The notes under the pieces were generated by a model that saw only the letters and a program-made list of their open reading frames with translations, did not search any database and had not been told where the DNA came from. Positions 56,127 through 64,000 of a stretch of 64,000 nt of DNA are shown piece by piece. The number at the start of each line of letters is the position of its first letter. The stretch's first letter is position 1. Origin of the DNA: Archangium violaceum (GTDB lineage Bacteria > Myxococcota > Myxococcia > Myxococcales > Myxococcaceae); contig NZ_CP069396.1 in NCBI RefSeq assembly GCF_016887565.1, positions 12,320,001 through 12,384,000 on the forward strand. Reading direction: 5' to 3'. Both the position numbers and the translations under genes were made by a program.

Positions 56127-57953
56127 ATGCCCCGCCCCATCGAGGACTACGCACTCATCGGAGACACCCAGACCGCGGCACTGGTGGGACGGGACGGCTC
56201 CATCGACTGGCTGTGTCTGCCCCGCTTCGACTCGGGCGCCTGCTTCGCGGCCCTGCTCGGTGAGCCGGAGCACGGCCGTTGGAAGCTGGCGCCCGCGGAA
56301 GAGCCTCCCCGGCAGGTGCGGCGGCGCTACCGCGAGGGCAGCCTGGTGCTGGAGACGGAGTTCACCACCGCCGACGGCGTGGTGCGGGTGGTGGACTGCA
56401 TGCCTCCGCGCGACCGCACGCCGGACGTCATCCGCGTGGTGGAGGGCGTGAAGGGCCGGGTGCCCATGCGCATGGAGCTCGTCATCCGTTTCGACTACGG
56501 CTCGGTGGTGCCGTGGGTGACCCGGACGGGCGAGGAGCTGCGCGCGGAGGCGGGACCGGATGCCCTCAGCCTCTACTCTCCGGTGAGGACGCAAGGGCAG
56601 GGACTTCACACGTTGGCGGACTTCACCGTGTCCGAGGGCCAGCGCATCCCCTTCGTCCTGCGCTGGCATCCCTCCAACGAGCCACCGCCTCCGCCCCTGG
56701 ACGGACTGACGGCGGCGGCGGACACCCAGGCCTGGTGGCGGGAGTGGTCGAGCCACTGCACCTATCGAGGCTCCTGGCACGAGCCCGTCCACACCTCGCT
56801 GATGACGCTCAAGGCCCTCACCTACGCGCCCACCGGAGGCATCGTGGCGGCGGCCACCACCTCGCTGCCCGAGCGGCTCGGCGGCGTGCGCAACTGGGAC
56901 TACCGCTTCTGCTGGCTACGGGACGCCACCTTCACCCTCTACTCCCTGGTGCTCAGCGGCTTCCGGGAGGAGGCCCAGGCGTGGCGCGACTGGCTGCTGC
57001 GCTCGGTGGCGGGAGACCCCGCGAAGCTGCAAATCATGTACGGGGTGGCCGGCGAGCGCCGCCTCACCGAGACCGACCTGGACTGGCTGCCCGGCTATGC
57101 GGGCTCCAAGCCGGTGCGCACGGGCAACGCCGCGGTCCACCAGTTCCAGCTCGACGTCTATGGAGAGGTGATGGACGCGCTGCACCAGGCGCACCGCACC
57201 GGGCTGGTCCGCGACAGGCGCGCCTGGGACGTGGCGCTCGTGCTGATGGACTTCCTGGAGTCCGGGTGGAGCAAGCCCGACGAGGGGCTCTGGGAAGTGC
57301 GCGGGGAGCGCCAGCACTTCACCCACTCGAAGGTGATGGCCTGGGTGGCCTTTGATCGCGCGGTGAGGTCGGCGGAGCACAACAAGCTGCCGGGGCCCGT
57401 GGAGCGCTGGAGGAAGCTGCGCCACGCCATCCACGAGGAGATCTGCCAGCGGGGCTACGATCCGAAGCTCGGAGCCTTCACCCAGGCGTATGGCTCATCG
57501 AGCATGGACGCGAGTCTGCTGTTGATGCCGCTGGTGGGCTTCCTTCCGCCCAGGGATCCACGGGTGCTGGGCACCGTGCGCGCCATCGAGCGGGAGTTGA
57601 TGCACGAAGGCCTCGTTCGGCGCTACCACACCCACGAGACGGAGGACGGACTGCCCCCGGGCGAGGGAGTCTTCCTCGCCTGCTCCTTCTGGCTCGCGGA
57701 CAACTACATCCTGCAGGGCCGCATGGACGAGGCGGAGGCGCTCTTCAACCGGCTGCTCGGCCTGCGCAATGACGTGGGGCTGCTGTCCGAGGAGTACGAT
57801 CCGGTGAACCGGCGCATGCTGGGCAACTTCCCGCAGGCCTTCTCGCACGTGGGACTCGTCAACACGGCGTTCAACCTCGAGCGGCACCGCAACAGCCCCG
57901 CCATCCACCGGCGAGAGAATCACAACGGCGTGCAGGAGCAGCCGTCATCCTGA
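56127..57953 (+). CDS. Glycoside hydrolase family 15 (trehalase/glucoamylase-like)
   Basis: 608 residues with no signal peptide. The N-terminal beta-sandwich begins [20 protein letters not shown] and continues [16 protein letters not shown]. The (alpha/alpha)6 catalytic domain has [40 protein letters not shown] with the likely general-acid Glu, and LLSEEYDP with the likely general-base Glu. The pattern, especially [15 protein letters not shown], resembles mycobacterial GH15 trehalases. It would release glucose in the cytoplasm, feeding the adjacent zwf/gnd pair. That metabolic link is inferred from context. It is divergent from gnd with 161 bp between starts. Confidence 0.85.
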   Translation: MPRPIEDYALIGDTQTAALVGRDGSIDWLCLPRFDSGACFAALLGEPEHGRWKLAPAEEPPRQVRRRYREGSLVLETEFTTADGVVRVVDCMPPRDRTPDVIRVVEGVKGRVPMRMELVIRFDYGSVVPWVTRTGEELRAEAGPDALSLYSPVRTQGQGLHTLADFTVSEGQRIPFVLRWHPSNEPPPPPLDGLTAAADTQAWWREWSSHCTYRGSWHEPVHTSLMTLKALTYAPTGGIVAAATTSLPERLGGVRNWDYRFCWLRDATFTLYSLVLSGFREEAQAWRDWLLRSVAGDPAKLQIMYGVAGERRLTETDLDWLPGYAGSKPVRTGNAAVHQFQLDVYGEVMDALHQAHRTGLVRDRRAWDVALVLMDFLESGWSKPDEGLWEVRGERQHFTHSKVMAWVAFDRAVRSAEHNKLPGPVERWRKLRHAIHEEICQRGYDPKLGAFTQAYGSSSMDASLLLMPLVGFLPPRDPRVLGTVRAIERELMHEGLVRRYHTHETEDGLPPGEGVFLACSFWLADNYILQGRMDEAEALFNRLLGLRNDVGLLSEEYDPVNRRMLGNFPQAFSHVGLVNTAFNLERHRNSPAIHRRENHNGVQEQPSS

Positions 57954-57978
57954 CGCGCCCGCCGGTAGGATGGGCCAT

Positions 57979-58656
57979 ATGGACATCCTGACCGTCAGGA
58001 GAGGACTCGCGCTCCTCTGCACGCTGCTGAGCGCTTGTGTCACCTCGCCGGGCCCGGTGCATGAATCCGACGAGGCACCCGAAGCCGTGGCCTCGTGGGA
58101 GGAGGCCCGAGCGGACCCGAGCTGTGTGGTACCGCGGTGTGACGAAGAGCGCTGCGCGCTCTGGCGCTGCCAGGACCTGGTGGAGGTGGACTCCCATCCC
58201 GTGGTGCTGGTGCGTGGGGCCGTGGGCCTACGACCTCCCCTGGTGGGCAATCCCAATCGCTGGTGGGGCCGCACACTGGCCGCCCCCACCTCCGTAGAAC
58301 CCGTCTTCGAGATCCCCTGGCACAACTGGAAGACTCGAGACCAGCGCGCTCAGCCCAAGCACCCGCTCTCATGCATGCTGCCGCCCGAGCCGCTCGAAAA
58401 GCACCACCTCTTCCCGCAGCAGGACAGGCTGGCCGCATGGTTCAAGGTCAAGCGGATCGACATTCACGCATTCACCATCCGCCTCCCTCAAGGTTTCCAC
58501 CGATGGCTCCACAGTGGTGGCCCTGAAGGCGGCCAATGGAATGAGGCCTGGCGGCAGTTTCAAAGAGAAAACCCTGGAGCCTCCACGGAGCGGATCTGGC
58601 AGTTCGCGTTCGAGCTCATGGAACGGTTCAGGGTCAATGGTCCGCTCGTGCCCTAG
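57979..58656 (+). CDS. TIGR02269/DUF2380-like lipoprotein toxin, Sit-family candidate
   Basis: 225 residues from the ATG at 57979, which has AGGA at a good distance; an ATG at 57970 has none. The signal peptide ends in lipobox LSAC (Cys 20). A Cys-containing spacer follows. The C-terminal domain has KHHLFPQQDRLAAWFKVKRI, DIHAFTIRLPQGFHRWLH and GGQWNEAWRQFQRENP, the pattern of the myxobacterial TIGR02269/DUF2380 lipoprotein families: an HHxFPQ motif, downstream His residues and an Asn-Trp pair, suggestive of a nuclease. Such lipoproteins include toxins passed by outer-membrane exchange. The next gene encodes a double-CXXCG protein, the usual partner. Assignment by pattern is strong; activity is untested. 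Confidence 0.78.
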   Translation: MDILTVRRGLALLCTLLSACVTSPGPVHESDEAPEAVASWEEARADPSCVVPRCDEERCALWRCQDLVEVDSHPVVLVRGAVGLRPPLVGNPNRWWGRTLAAPTSVEPVFEIPWHNWKTRDQRAQPKHPLSCMLPPEPLEKHHLFPQQDRLAAWFKVKRIDIHAFTIRLPQGFHRWLHSGGPEGGQWNEAWRQFQRENPGASTERIWQFAFELMERFRVNGPLVP

Positions 58657-58691
58657 TACTGCCAGTGAGCATGGGGGCGAGAAACGTCTGT

Positions 58692-59411
58692 ATGCACTAC
58701 TTCATTGTCGAGAAAGACAAGTCCTCGGATTACACGGGTATCATCAATGGCTCGCACAAATGGGGACTCCCGGGAGTCATCTCCTGTCCTGCATGCAAGG
58801 CCACCTGGGGTGACAATTCCAGAACGTACCCCTCCGCGGACTTGACCTCCGTGGCTGCCCTGGCCGACTTCGAAGAGGCACGAGCCGAACCCATCGAAGA
58901 ATACGAACGACTCCGTGATTTGGTGCGGCCCCTGCTTCCCCCGGAGGCCCAACTGGATCCGGGTACAGCCCTCGGCCCGATCGTTGGAAGCGCCCAGGGC
59001 CGCTTCGGGCCACTCGTGTCGCCCGATCCCTGGTGGCTGCTGGTGCAGCGCGAGGCGCTCGAGAAGCTCCAGGCCGAGGGCTTGCGAGGGCTCAAGGGCT
59101 GCCGCACCCAGCTGCGCTTCCGCCAGAGGAACGCACCCGAGCTGCTCGAGCTGGAGCTCCTCTCAGCGGGCCGCCTGCACACGGACTGCCTGCCCCCAAA
59201 CCGCCAACCGCCCTGCCCCCGCTGCGGCCGATTCGGCCTCACCCTACCCAAGACCCGGCTGCTGGATGCCGCCACGGTTCCCCCCCACGTGGACGTGTTC
59301 CGCCTGGAGGACTTCTCCACCGTCATCGTCTGCACGGAGAACTTCGTCAACGCCTGTCAGCGCCTGGGACTGGACGGCGTTGCCTTCCACCCGCTGCCTG
59401 TCTCCCGGTAG
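58692..59411 (+). CDS. Double-CXXCG protein, probable immunity partner
   Basis: 239 residues from the ATG at 58692; in-frame GTG and ATG at 58665 and 58671 would add a few residues not seen in the family. The start MHYFIVEKDKSSDYTG and KWGLPGVISCPACKATW is characteristic of the Myxococcus paralogous family TIGR02264. The first Cys pair is C32/C35, with Lys instead of the usual Gly after it. The second is CPRCG at C175-C178. The Cys pairs probably bind zinc. These proteins are normally encoded right after TIGR02269 lipoproteins and are the likely cytoplasmic antidotes. Only 35 bases separate the two genes. Confidence 0.78.
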   Translation: MHYFIVEKDKSSDYTGIINGSHKWGLPGVISCPACKATWGDNSRTYPSADLTSVAALADFEEARAEPIEEYERLRDLVRPLLPPEAQLDPGTALGPIVGSAQGRFGPLVSPDPWWLLVQREALEKLQAEGLRGLKGCRTQLRFRQRNAPELLELELLSAGRLHTDCLPPNRQPPCPRCGRFGLTLPKTRLLDAATVPPHVDVFRLEDFSTVIVCTENFVNACQRLGLDGVAFHPLPVSR

Positions 59412-59446
59412 GGGAACCCCACTCGGGTCTACCTGGGAGCGGGGCG

Positions 59447-59977
59447 TCAGACGCGGAAGGGACCGGAGTGGCCCTCGGGCCAGAGCACCCGGGGCTCCTC
59501 GCCCTCGCGTACCACGGCGATGACCGCGTCCTCCAGCTGGTCCTCCTCGTCGAGCGCCTCGGCGATGGTGCGCATGGCCACCTCCAGGTCCATCACCCGG
59601 CAGAAGACGTTCATGCGCCCGGGCTGCGTCTCGCCGCCCTCCACCTCGCCGTTGCCCGTCCACCCCAGCACGTCCGTGAGCAGCTCCTCCACCGCGTGCC
59701 GCTTCTCGAAGTCGTGCCCCGTGCCCTTGCCCTTCAGCGCGTACTGGATGACGAGCGGCACCATCGCGTCCAGGTCCGGCTCGTCGTAGCCCTGGTCCAC
59801 CAACGGCTCGGCGGCCTGGGCAATGGCCATGTCCGGGTCCTCGTCGGCCGGGAGCGGCTGCTCCTTCTCCTCGCCCGTCTCCCCGACGGTGCCCCAGTGC
59901 ACGGTGAGCTTGTCCTCGTGCACCCAGGCCTCCCAGTAGCGGAGCGTGTCGCCTTCCTTCTTGTAGAGCTTCAGCAC
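59447..59977 (-). CDS. WGR-like small protein
   Basis: 176 residues. The N-terminus LKLYKKEGDTLRYWEAWVHE and KLTVHWGTVGETGEEKEQP resembles a WGR domain with Thr in place of Arg. The rest is acidic and helical (DPDMAIAQAAEPLVDQGYDE; VMDLEVAMRTIAEALDEEDQ). WGR domains occur in PARP-like and regulatory proteins. No catalytic residues are seen. It is a single gene on the minus strand, convergent with the immunity gene. Confidence 0.5.
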   Translation of the reverse strand: MLKLYKKEGDTLRYWEAWVHEDKLTVHWGTVGETGEEKEQPLPADEDPDMAIAQAAEPLVDQGYDEPDLDAMVPLVIQYALKGKGTGHDFEKRHAVEELLTDVLGWTGNGEVEGGETQPGRMNVFCRVMDLEVAMRTIAEALDEEDQLEDAVIAVVREGEEPRVLWPEGHSGPFRV

Positions 59978-60014
59978 GCGCGCACTCTACACGCCAGGGC
60001 CGCGTCGGCCCGAG

Positions 60015-60785
60015 TCAGAAGGCACGGCCCTGTCCACCATCCACCGGCACGGTGGCCCCCGTCACCCAGCGCGCCCGCTCCGAGCAGAGGAAGACGACCA
60101 CGTCGGCCACCTCCTCGGGCGCGCCGAAACGGCCCCAGGGCAGCTCCTCGCGCACCATCTTCTCCACCTTCTCCGGGTTCGCCTGCCGCCGCCGGTCCCA
60201 GCTGCCCCCGGGGAACAGGATGGAGCCCGGCGCCACCCCGTTGACGCGGATGCGGTGGCGCGCCAGGTCGATGGCCATCTCCTTGGTGAGCGCCGTGAGC
60301 CCCGCCTTGGCCGCCGTATAGGGCGCGCTGGTGCCGTACTCGCGTCCATAGATGGAGTTGATGTGCACGATGCTGCCGCCACCCCGCGCCTTCATGACCT
60401 CCAGCGCGCGCTGGCTGCACCACACGGCGGCCAGGAGGTTGCGGTCGAGCACGTCCTTCCACTGAGAGGCGGTGGCCGCGTCGAAGGCGCCCGCGCCACC
60501 ACTGCCGCCCACGTTGTTGACGAGGATGTCCAGCCCCCCGAAGGCCCGCACCGCCGTGTCCACCGCCGCCGCCGCCCCCTCCGCCGTGGTCACGTCACCC
60601 GCCACGGTGACCACCTCGGCGCCCGAGGCCCGCAGCTCCGCCGCCGTGGCCTCCAGTCCCTCCGCCCCCCGCGCGCTCAGACACACCCGCGCACCCTCCC
60701 GGGCCAGCGCCGTGGCGATGGCCCGACCAATGCCCCGGCTGCTCCCCGTGACGAGCGCCGCCCTTCCCTTGAGTTCCAGGTCCAT
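60015..60785 (-). CDS. Short-chain dehydrogenase/reductase
   Basis: 256 residues from the ATG at 60785. Cofactor motif is VTGSSRGIGRAIA; NNVGGSG is the NNAG-type motif; the catalytic residues are Ser in HINSIYGREYG and YxxxK in PYTAAKAGL; PVDGGQG closes the fold. The Arg after TGSS and ARG after strand 2 favour NADP(H). It is a classical SDR of the FabG-like group, reducing or oxidising an unknown hydroxy/keto substrate. No operon partners are visible. Confidence 0.9.
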   Translation of the reverse strand: MDLELKGRAALVTGSSRGIGRAIATALAREGARVCLSARGAEGLEATAAELRASGAEVVTVAGDVTTAEGAAAAVDTAVRAFGGLDILVNNVGGSGGAGAFDAATASQWKDVLDRNLLAAVWCSQRALEVMKARGGGSIVHINSIYGREYGTSAPYTAAKAGLTALTKEMAIDLARHRIRVNGVAPGSILFPGGSWDRRRQANPEKVEKMVREELPWGRFGAPEEVADVVVFLCSERARWVTGATVPVDGGQGRAF

Positions 60786-60989
60786 GCGGCGCGTTCTACC
60801 CTGGTCCCGTGCTCCCCTGGAGTCCCCAGGAGCCGTCAATCCAGCACCCGGCCTCCTGGTGGCTCAGCACCCGGGCAGGAGACCGCCAGGCACACGGGGG
60901 ACAGCATGGCGTCTCCGCCACTCCTGGGATTGCCCGCACCTCCGGGGCTCCACACGTTTCGTCACGAGAGGGGGACAGGAGCGCGCGCC

Positions 60990-61319
60990 ATGGTCCGCGG
61001 AAACACCCGCCCCGCCAACTTCACCTCCCGGATGCTCGTGGCGTACCTCATCGCCTACGCCATCGCCGCCGCGGGGGTCGTGCTCGGATCCTTCATCCGC
61101 TCCGTCCCCTGGCTCGCCTTCGGCCTCTGGCTCGCGGCCAGTCTCACGGTGATACTCATCGACCGCGCCGTCACCGCTCGCATGCCCCGCGATGTCCCCT
61201 CCAGCCGCGAGGCCCGGAACAACCCCGGCTCCATGTTCCAGAGCAGCCCCGCCGCCCTCACCGTCATCGGCATCATGGCCGTGGCCGCCCTGATCGTCTC
61301 ACTCTTCGCCCACTGGTAG
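60990..61319 (+). CDS. Small membrane protein
   Basis: 109 residues from the ATG at 60990. Three hydrophobic segments are visible: MLVAYLIAYAIAAAGVVLG, WLAFGLWLAASLTVILI and AALTVIGIMAVAALIVSLF, separated by a basic loop (DRAVTARMPRDVPSSREAR). The gene is short, but its start, length and hydrophobic pattern support a real gene. Function unknown. A palindromic repeat follows 33 bases after its stop. Confidence 0.5.
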   Translation: MVRGNTRPANFTSRMLVAYLIAYAIAAAGVVLGSFIRSVPWLAFGLWLAASLTVILIDRAVTARMPRDVPSSREARNNPGSMFQSSPAALTVIGIMAVAALIVSLFAHW

Positions 61320-61352
61320 GCAGGGGTTCGTCACGAGCACAGGGGGCGCATA

Positions 61353-61387
61353 CCCTCACCCCGACCCTCTCCCAGAGGGAGAGGGAG
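61353..61387. repeat. Interspersed palindromic repeat between convergent genes
   Basis: CCCTCACCCCGA is followed by the core CCCTCTCCC, AGA, GGGAGAGGG at 61365-61385. It matches the copy at 18609-18643 apart from one base before the core. It lies between the stop of the small membrane protein (61319) and the mlaD stop (61400). The hairpin may help terminate both transcripts, but there is no U-tract. Confidence 0.8.
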
Positions 61388-61399
61388 TGGGCGTGGGTG

Positions 61400-62626
61400 T
61401 CAGGGACCGTTGTTCGGGGGTATGGGCGGCGGGAGGGGGAACTGGAGAGGCGAGGGGCCCGAGCCTCCGACTCCGGTGGGAGACTCGTTTCCCTTCGGCG
61501 GCGGCAACGGCCGGCCCACGTACTGGACGTTGTCGTTGTTGTCGATGGCGAACCGCACCAGCGCGCGCAGCACCTTGTTGCGCCGCACGTTGCCCACCAT
61601 CTGTCTCAAATCCTCGTACACCGTCGGGTCCTTCAGGATGCCGCCCAGCGAGCCCTCGCCACGCGCCACCATGGACGTAATCTGCTTGATGTCGGCCGCC
61701 GCGCTCCCCAGGTCCGCCAGCATGTTGCCCGCGTTGCCGTAGATCAGCTGGTGCACCGCGCTGTCCGGGTTCTTCTTCGCGTCCTCCATCAACCCGGCCA
61801 GCTGCCCCGCCGCCGCCCCCAGCTCCTGCACCGCCTTGGCGCCCTCCGGGCCGTAGATGAGCGCGTGCGCGGTCCCATCCCCGTTGCGCACCTCGTCGAG
61901 CAGCCCCTCCACGTGGCCCACCGCCTTGTCCACCCGTATCGCCACGCGCGAGGCGTTGGACACCAGCGTGCGCACCTGCCTGCCCGTCTCCTTGTCGTAG
62001 ATGAGCGCGTGCAGCGCGCCGTCGCCCTTCTCCACCTCCTCGAGCAACAGCCGCAGGCTGCGCACACTGGCCGCCGCGTCCTCGGCCAGCTGCGGGTCCG
62101 CGTATGCATCCACCGCCTCGCGCAACTTGTGGCTCGTCGCCACCAGGTCCTCCGTCACCTGCGCCGCCCCCTTCATCAGCGTGGACAGGTCCCCACCCGA
62201 TGCGCTCGGAATCTCTCCCTCCTCCAGCACCTGGGGCTGGTCCAGCGAGCCAATGGAGATGTCCACCGCCTTGTCACCCAGCACGCCCAGGCTGGACAGC
62301 CGCGCCACCGAGTCCGCCCGCACCCGCTGCGCGTACTTCTGGCTCAGCTTCAGCCGCACCTCCAGCCGCTTCTCTCCGGGCTTCGACGGGAAGCTCACCC
62401 CCTCCACGCGGCCCACCTCCAGGCCGCCCAGCCACACGGGGGATTGATCCGACAGGCCCTCCACGTTCTCGAAGTAGGCGCGGTACGTTACCTCCCGCTC
62501 GAAGAGGCGCGTCTCCTGTCCGATGAGGAAGACGACGAGGCCCGCCAGCGCCAGCGCCAGCGCCACGAAGACCCCCACCCGCAGCGACAGGCGCCGCTCC
62601 TGGGACGTGCCACTGAAGAGGCTCAT
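61400..62626 (-). CDS. mlaD: MlaD-family (MCE) lipid-transport protein
   Basis: 408 residues from an ATG overlapping the ATPase stop in ATGA. One N-terminal membrane helix (VGVFVALALALAGLVVFLIG) is followed by the MCE domain (TYRAYFENVEGLSDQSPVWL, GLEVGRVEGVSF). A long helical extension follows with repeats of the type GDGALHALIYD, GDGTAHALIYG and NPDSAVHQLIYG, then a Pro-rich tail. MCE proteins form periplasmic hexameric rings that shuttle phospholipids between the membranes. The extension is longer than in E. coli MlaD and may form a needle-like tube. It is the last gene of mlaE-mlaF-mlaD. Confidence 0.88.
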   Translation of the reverse strand: MSLFSGTSQERRLSLRVGVFVALALALAGLVVFLIGQETRLFEREVTYRAYFENVEGLSDQSPVWLGGLEVGRVEGVSFPSKPGEKRLEVRLKLSQKYAQRVRADSVARLSSLGVLGDKAVDISIGSLDQPQVLEEGEIPSASGGDLSTLMKGAAQVTEDLVATSHKLREAVDAYADPQLAEDAAASVRSLRLLLEEVEKGDGALHALIYDKETGRQVRTLVSNASRVAIRVDKAVGHVEGLLDEVRNGDGTAHALIYGPEGAKAVQELGAAAGQLAGLMEDAKKNPDSAVHQLIYGNAGNMLADLGSAAADIKQITSMVARGEGSLGGILKDPTVYEDLRQMVGNVRRNKVLRALVRFAIDNNDNVQYVGRPLPPPKGNESPTGVGGSGPSPLQFPLPPPIPPNNGP

Positions 62627-63444
62627 GGCGCCACCTCCGCCCCGGGCTCCAATTCCTGACGCCGCGCGTCCAGGAAGGCCCTCACCTCGGGCAGCGTGGA
62701 AGCGCGCATCTCCTCCGGCGTGCCCACCTGGACGATGCTCCGGTTGGCCAGCATCGCGATGCGGTCCGACACGCTGAAGGCACTCATCATGTCGTGGGTC
62801 ACCACGATGGACGTGCACCCGAGCTTCTTCTGCATGGAACGAATCATCTGGTTGATGGTCTCGGTGGTGACGGGGTCCAACCCCGTGGTGGGCTCGTCCC
62901 AGAGGATGACCTCCGGGTCCGTGGCGATGGCCCTCGCCAGCCCCACCCGCTTCTTCATGCCGCCGGACAGATCCGCCGGCCGCATGTCCTCGATGCCCGG
63001 CAGGTCCACCAGCTTCAGCTTCTCGGCCACCCGCCCCCTCAGCTCCTCGGCGGACATGCTCGGGAAGTGCTCGCGCAGCGGATAGGCGATGTTCTCCCCC
63101 ACCGTGAGCGAGTCGAACAGCGCCGCGCCCTGGAACACCATGGCCACATGCCGACGCACGTCGATGAAGTCCTCTTCCCGGTAGCCGGTGATCTCCTGCC
63201 CCTGGAAGAGGATGCGTCCGGCATCCGGCCGCAGCAACCCGATGAGGCACTTGAGCAACACGCTCTTGCCCGTGCCCGAGCCGCCGATCACCGTGAGGGT
63301 CTCGCCCGCGTACACGGAGAGTTGCAGGTCGTCGAAGACGCGCTTGGGTCCGAAGGATTTGCGCAGGTGCTCGAAGCGGATGAGCTCCTCGCCTCGCGTG
63401 GGCGGACGGAACTCCAGACGGGGTGTGCGGTGGCGGAAGAGCAT
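62623..63444 (-). CDS. mlaF: MlaF-family ABC transporter ATPase
   Basis: 273 residues. Walker A is IGGSGTGKSVLLK, the Q-loop is AMVFQGAALFDSLTV, the signature LSGGMKKRVGLARAIA, Walker B VILWDEPTTGLDP and the H-loop IVVTHDM. The signature with GGMKKR is typical of MlaF/Mkl ATPases that work with MlaE and MCE proteins in phospholipid transport. Its start is 1 base after the mlaE stop and it overlaps mlaD by 4 nt. Confidence 0.93.
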   Translation of the reverse strand: MLFRHRTPRLEFRPPTRGEELIRFEHLRKSFGPKRVFDDLQLSVYAGETLTVIGGSGTGKSVLLKCLIGLLRPDAGRILFQGQEITGYREEDFIDVRRHVAMVFQGAALFDSLTVGENIAYPLREHFPSMSAEELRGRVAEKLKLVDLPGIEDMRPADLSGGMKKRVGLARAIATDPEVILWDEPTTGLDPVTTETINQMIRSMQKKLGCTSIVVTHDMMSAFSVSDRIAMLANRSIVQVGTPEEMRASTLPEVRAFLDARRQELEPGAEVAP

Positions 63445-63445
63445 C

Positions 63446-64000
63446 TCAGAGGTAGAGGGTGAGCTTGGTGATGAAGAAGTCGGCCAGACACACCGAGACG
63501 GAGGTGATGGCCACCGTCTGGGTGGTGGCGCGGCCCACGCCCTCGGTGCCGCCCTCCACGGTGAGCCCCTTGAAGCAACCCACCACGCCGACGATGCCTC
63601 CGAAGACGAAGCCCTTGAAGACGCCGGAGAGGAAGTCGCCCATGAGCACCACCTCCAGCGCCCCCTGGAAGAACAGGTGGAAGCTGATGTCGTACTGGGC
63701 ATTGACCACCAGGGCGCCGGCCACCATGCCGATGACGTCCGCCAGCACGGTGAGCGCGGGCATGAGGATGAAGCAGGCGAGCACCCGGGGCACCACCAGC
63801 TTGCGCAAGGGGTCCGCCCCCAGGGCGCGGATGGCGTCCACCTGCTCCGTCACCGTCATGGAGCCCAGCTCCGCGGCGATGCCCGAGCCCACGCGCGCCC
63901 CCACGGTGAGGGCGATGAGCACCGGGGACAGCTCGCGGAAGAGGGTGAGCACCACCACCCGGCCCACCGTGTACTGCACGCCGAAGCGCGCCAGGAAGAA
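63446..64000 (-). CDS. mlaE: MlaE-family ABC permease, 5' end beyond the window
   Basis: The frame is open from the right edge to its stop (184 visible residues before the stop). Typical MlaE features are LFRELSPVLIALTVGARVGS, GIAAELGSMTVTEQVDAIRA, LGADPLRKLVVPRVLA and five or so membrane helices. It is the permease core of the Mla lipid transporter in the inner membrane. The N-terminal helices are missing because the window ends. It is upstream of mlaF in the same operon. Confidence 0.92.
   Translation of the reverse strand, partial: FFLARFGVQYTVGRVVVLTLFRELSPVLIALTVGARVGSGIAAELGSMTVTEQVDAIRALGADPLRKLVVPRVLACFILMPALTVLADVIGMVAGALVVNAQYDISFHLFFQGALEVVLMGDFLSGVFKGFVFGGIVGVVGCFKGLTVEGGTEGVGRATTQTVAITSVSVCLADFFITKLTLYL

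Overview
The window is chromosomal DNA from a myxobacterium, most likely of the suborder Cystobacterineae (Archangium/Cystobacter/Myxococcus relatives). The evidence is very high GC with strong third-position GC bias, many long antisense ORFs, several Ser/Thr protein kinases, overlapping two-component genes, many lipoproteins, and gene families largely confined to Myxococcales (DUF2381-type proteins, double-CXXCG proteins, TIGR02269-like lipoproteins). The species cannot be fixed from sequence alone.

Layout. 1-4239: two tandem ELWxxDGT-repeat lipoproteins that share leader DNA (the first runs off the left edge). 4521-6719: an EtfD/FadF-like membrane Fe-S oxidoreductase behind a perfect palindrome. 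6790-8572: a PD40 lipoprotein, an archaemetzincin-like protein with a substituted active site, and tRNA-Gln. 8703-15653: a MASE1 histidine kinase, truB, and a giant kinase-ATPase-TPR regulator. 15954-22771: a TonB-ExbB-ExbD-ExbD energiser followed by its probable client TonB-dependent receptor and a lipoprotein. 22901-24726: an ATPase/HNH pair resembling the Septu defence system. 24866-34888: an AT-hook-like protein, a metallophosphoesterase, an outer-membrane protein, a PEGA kinase, gyrB and a GNAT protein. 34893-38777: four two-component genes joined by 4-nt overlaps. 38912-45503: an accessory island with a lipoprotein nuclease toxin and SUKH-like immunity gene, a kinase fused to a second module, a DUF2381 protein and an immunity-like protein. 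45509-47794: an aminotransferase and a ChaN-like lipoprotein. 47795-48179: two tandem tRNA-like genes whose halves are in the reverse order. 48180-57953: a VOC protein, a class III cyclase/NB-ARC/TPR regulator, a methyltransferase, HdeD, gnd-zwf and a GH15 enzyme. 57979-59411: a second lipoprotein toxin/immunity pair. 59447-64000: small housekeeping genes and an mlaD-mlaF-mlaE lipid-transport operon (mlaE runs off the right edge).

Functional themes. Envelope energetics and lipid asymmetry (Ton, Mla) sit beside kin-recognition and defence loci (two lipoprotein toxin/immunity pairs and the Septu-like pair) and heavy signalling capacity. gnd, zwf and the GH15 enzyme form a carbohydrate/NADPH group.

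The most unusual element is at 47849-48149. Two tRNA-like genes each have the T-arm and 3' acceptor strand upstream of the 5' acceptor strand, D-arm and anticodon. The acceptor strands are joined by a 7- or 11-nt loop. Both units carry the same split flanking motifs and are closed by an outer stem. This is the arrangement of circularly permuted tRNA genes, with what looks like a shared, very small permuted intron. I know of no such family in bacteria, although I could not search.
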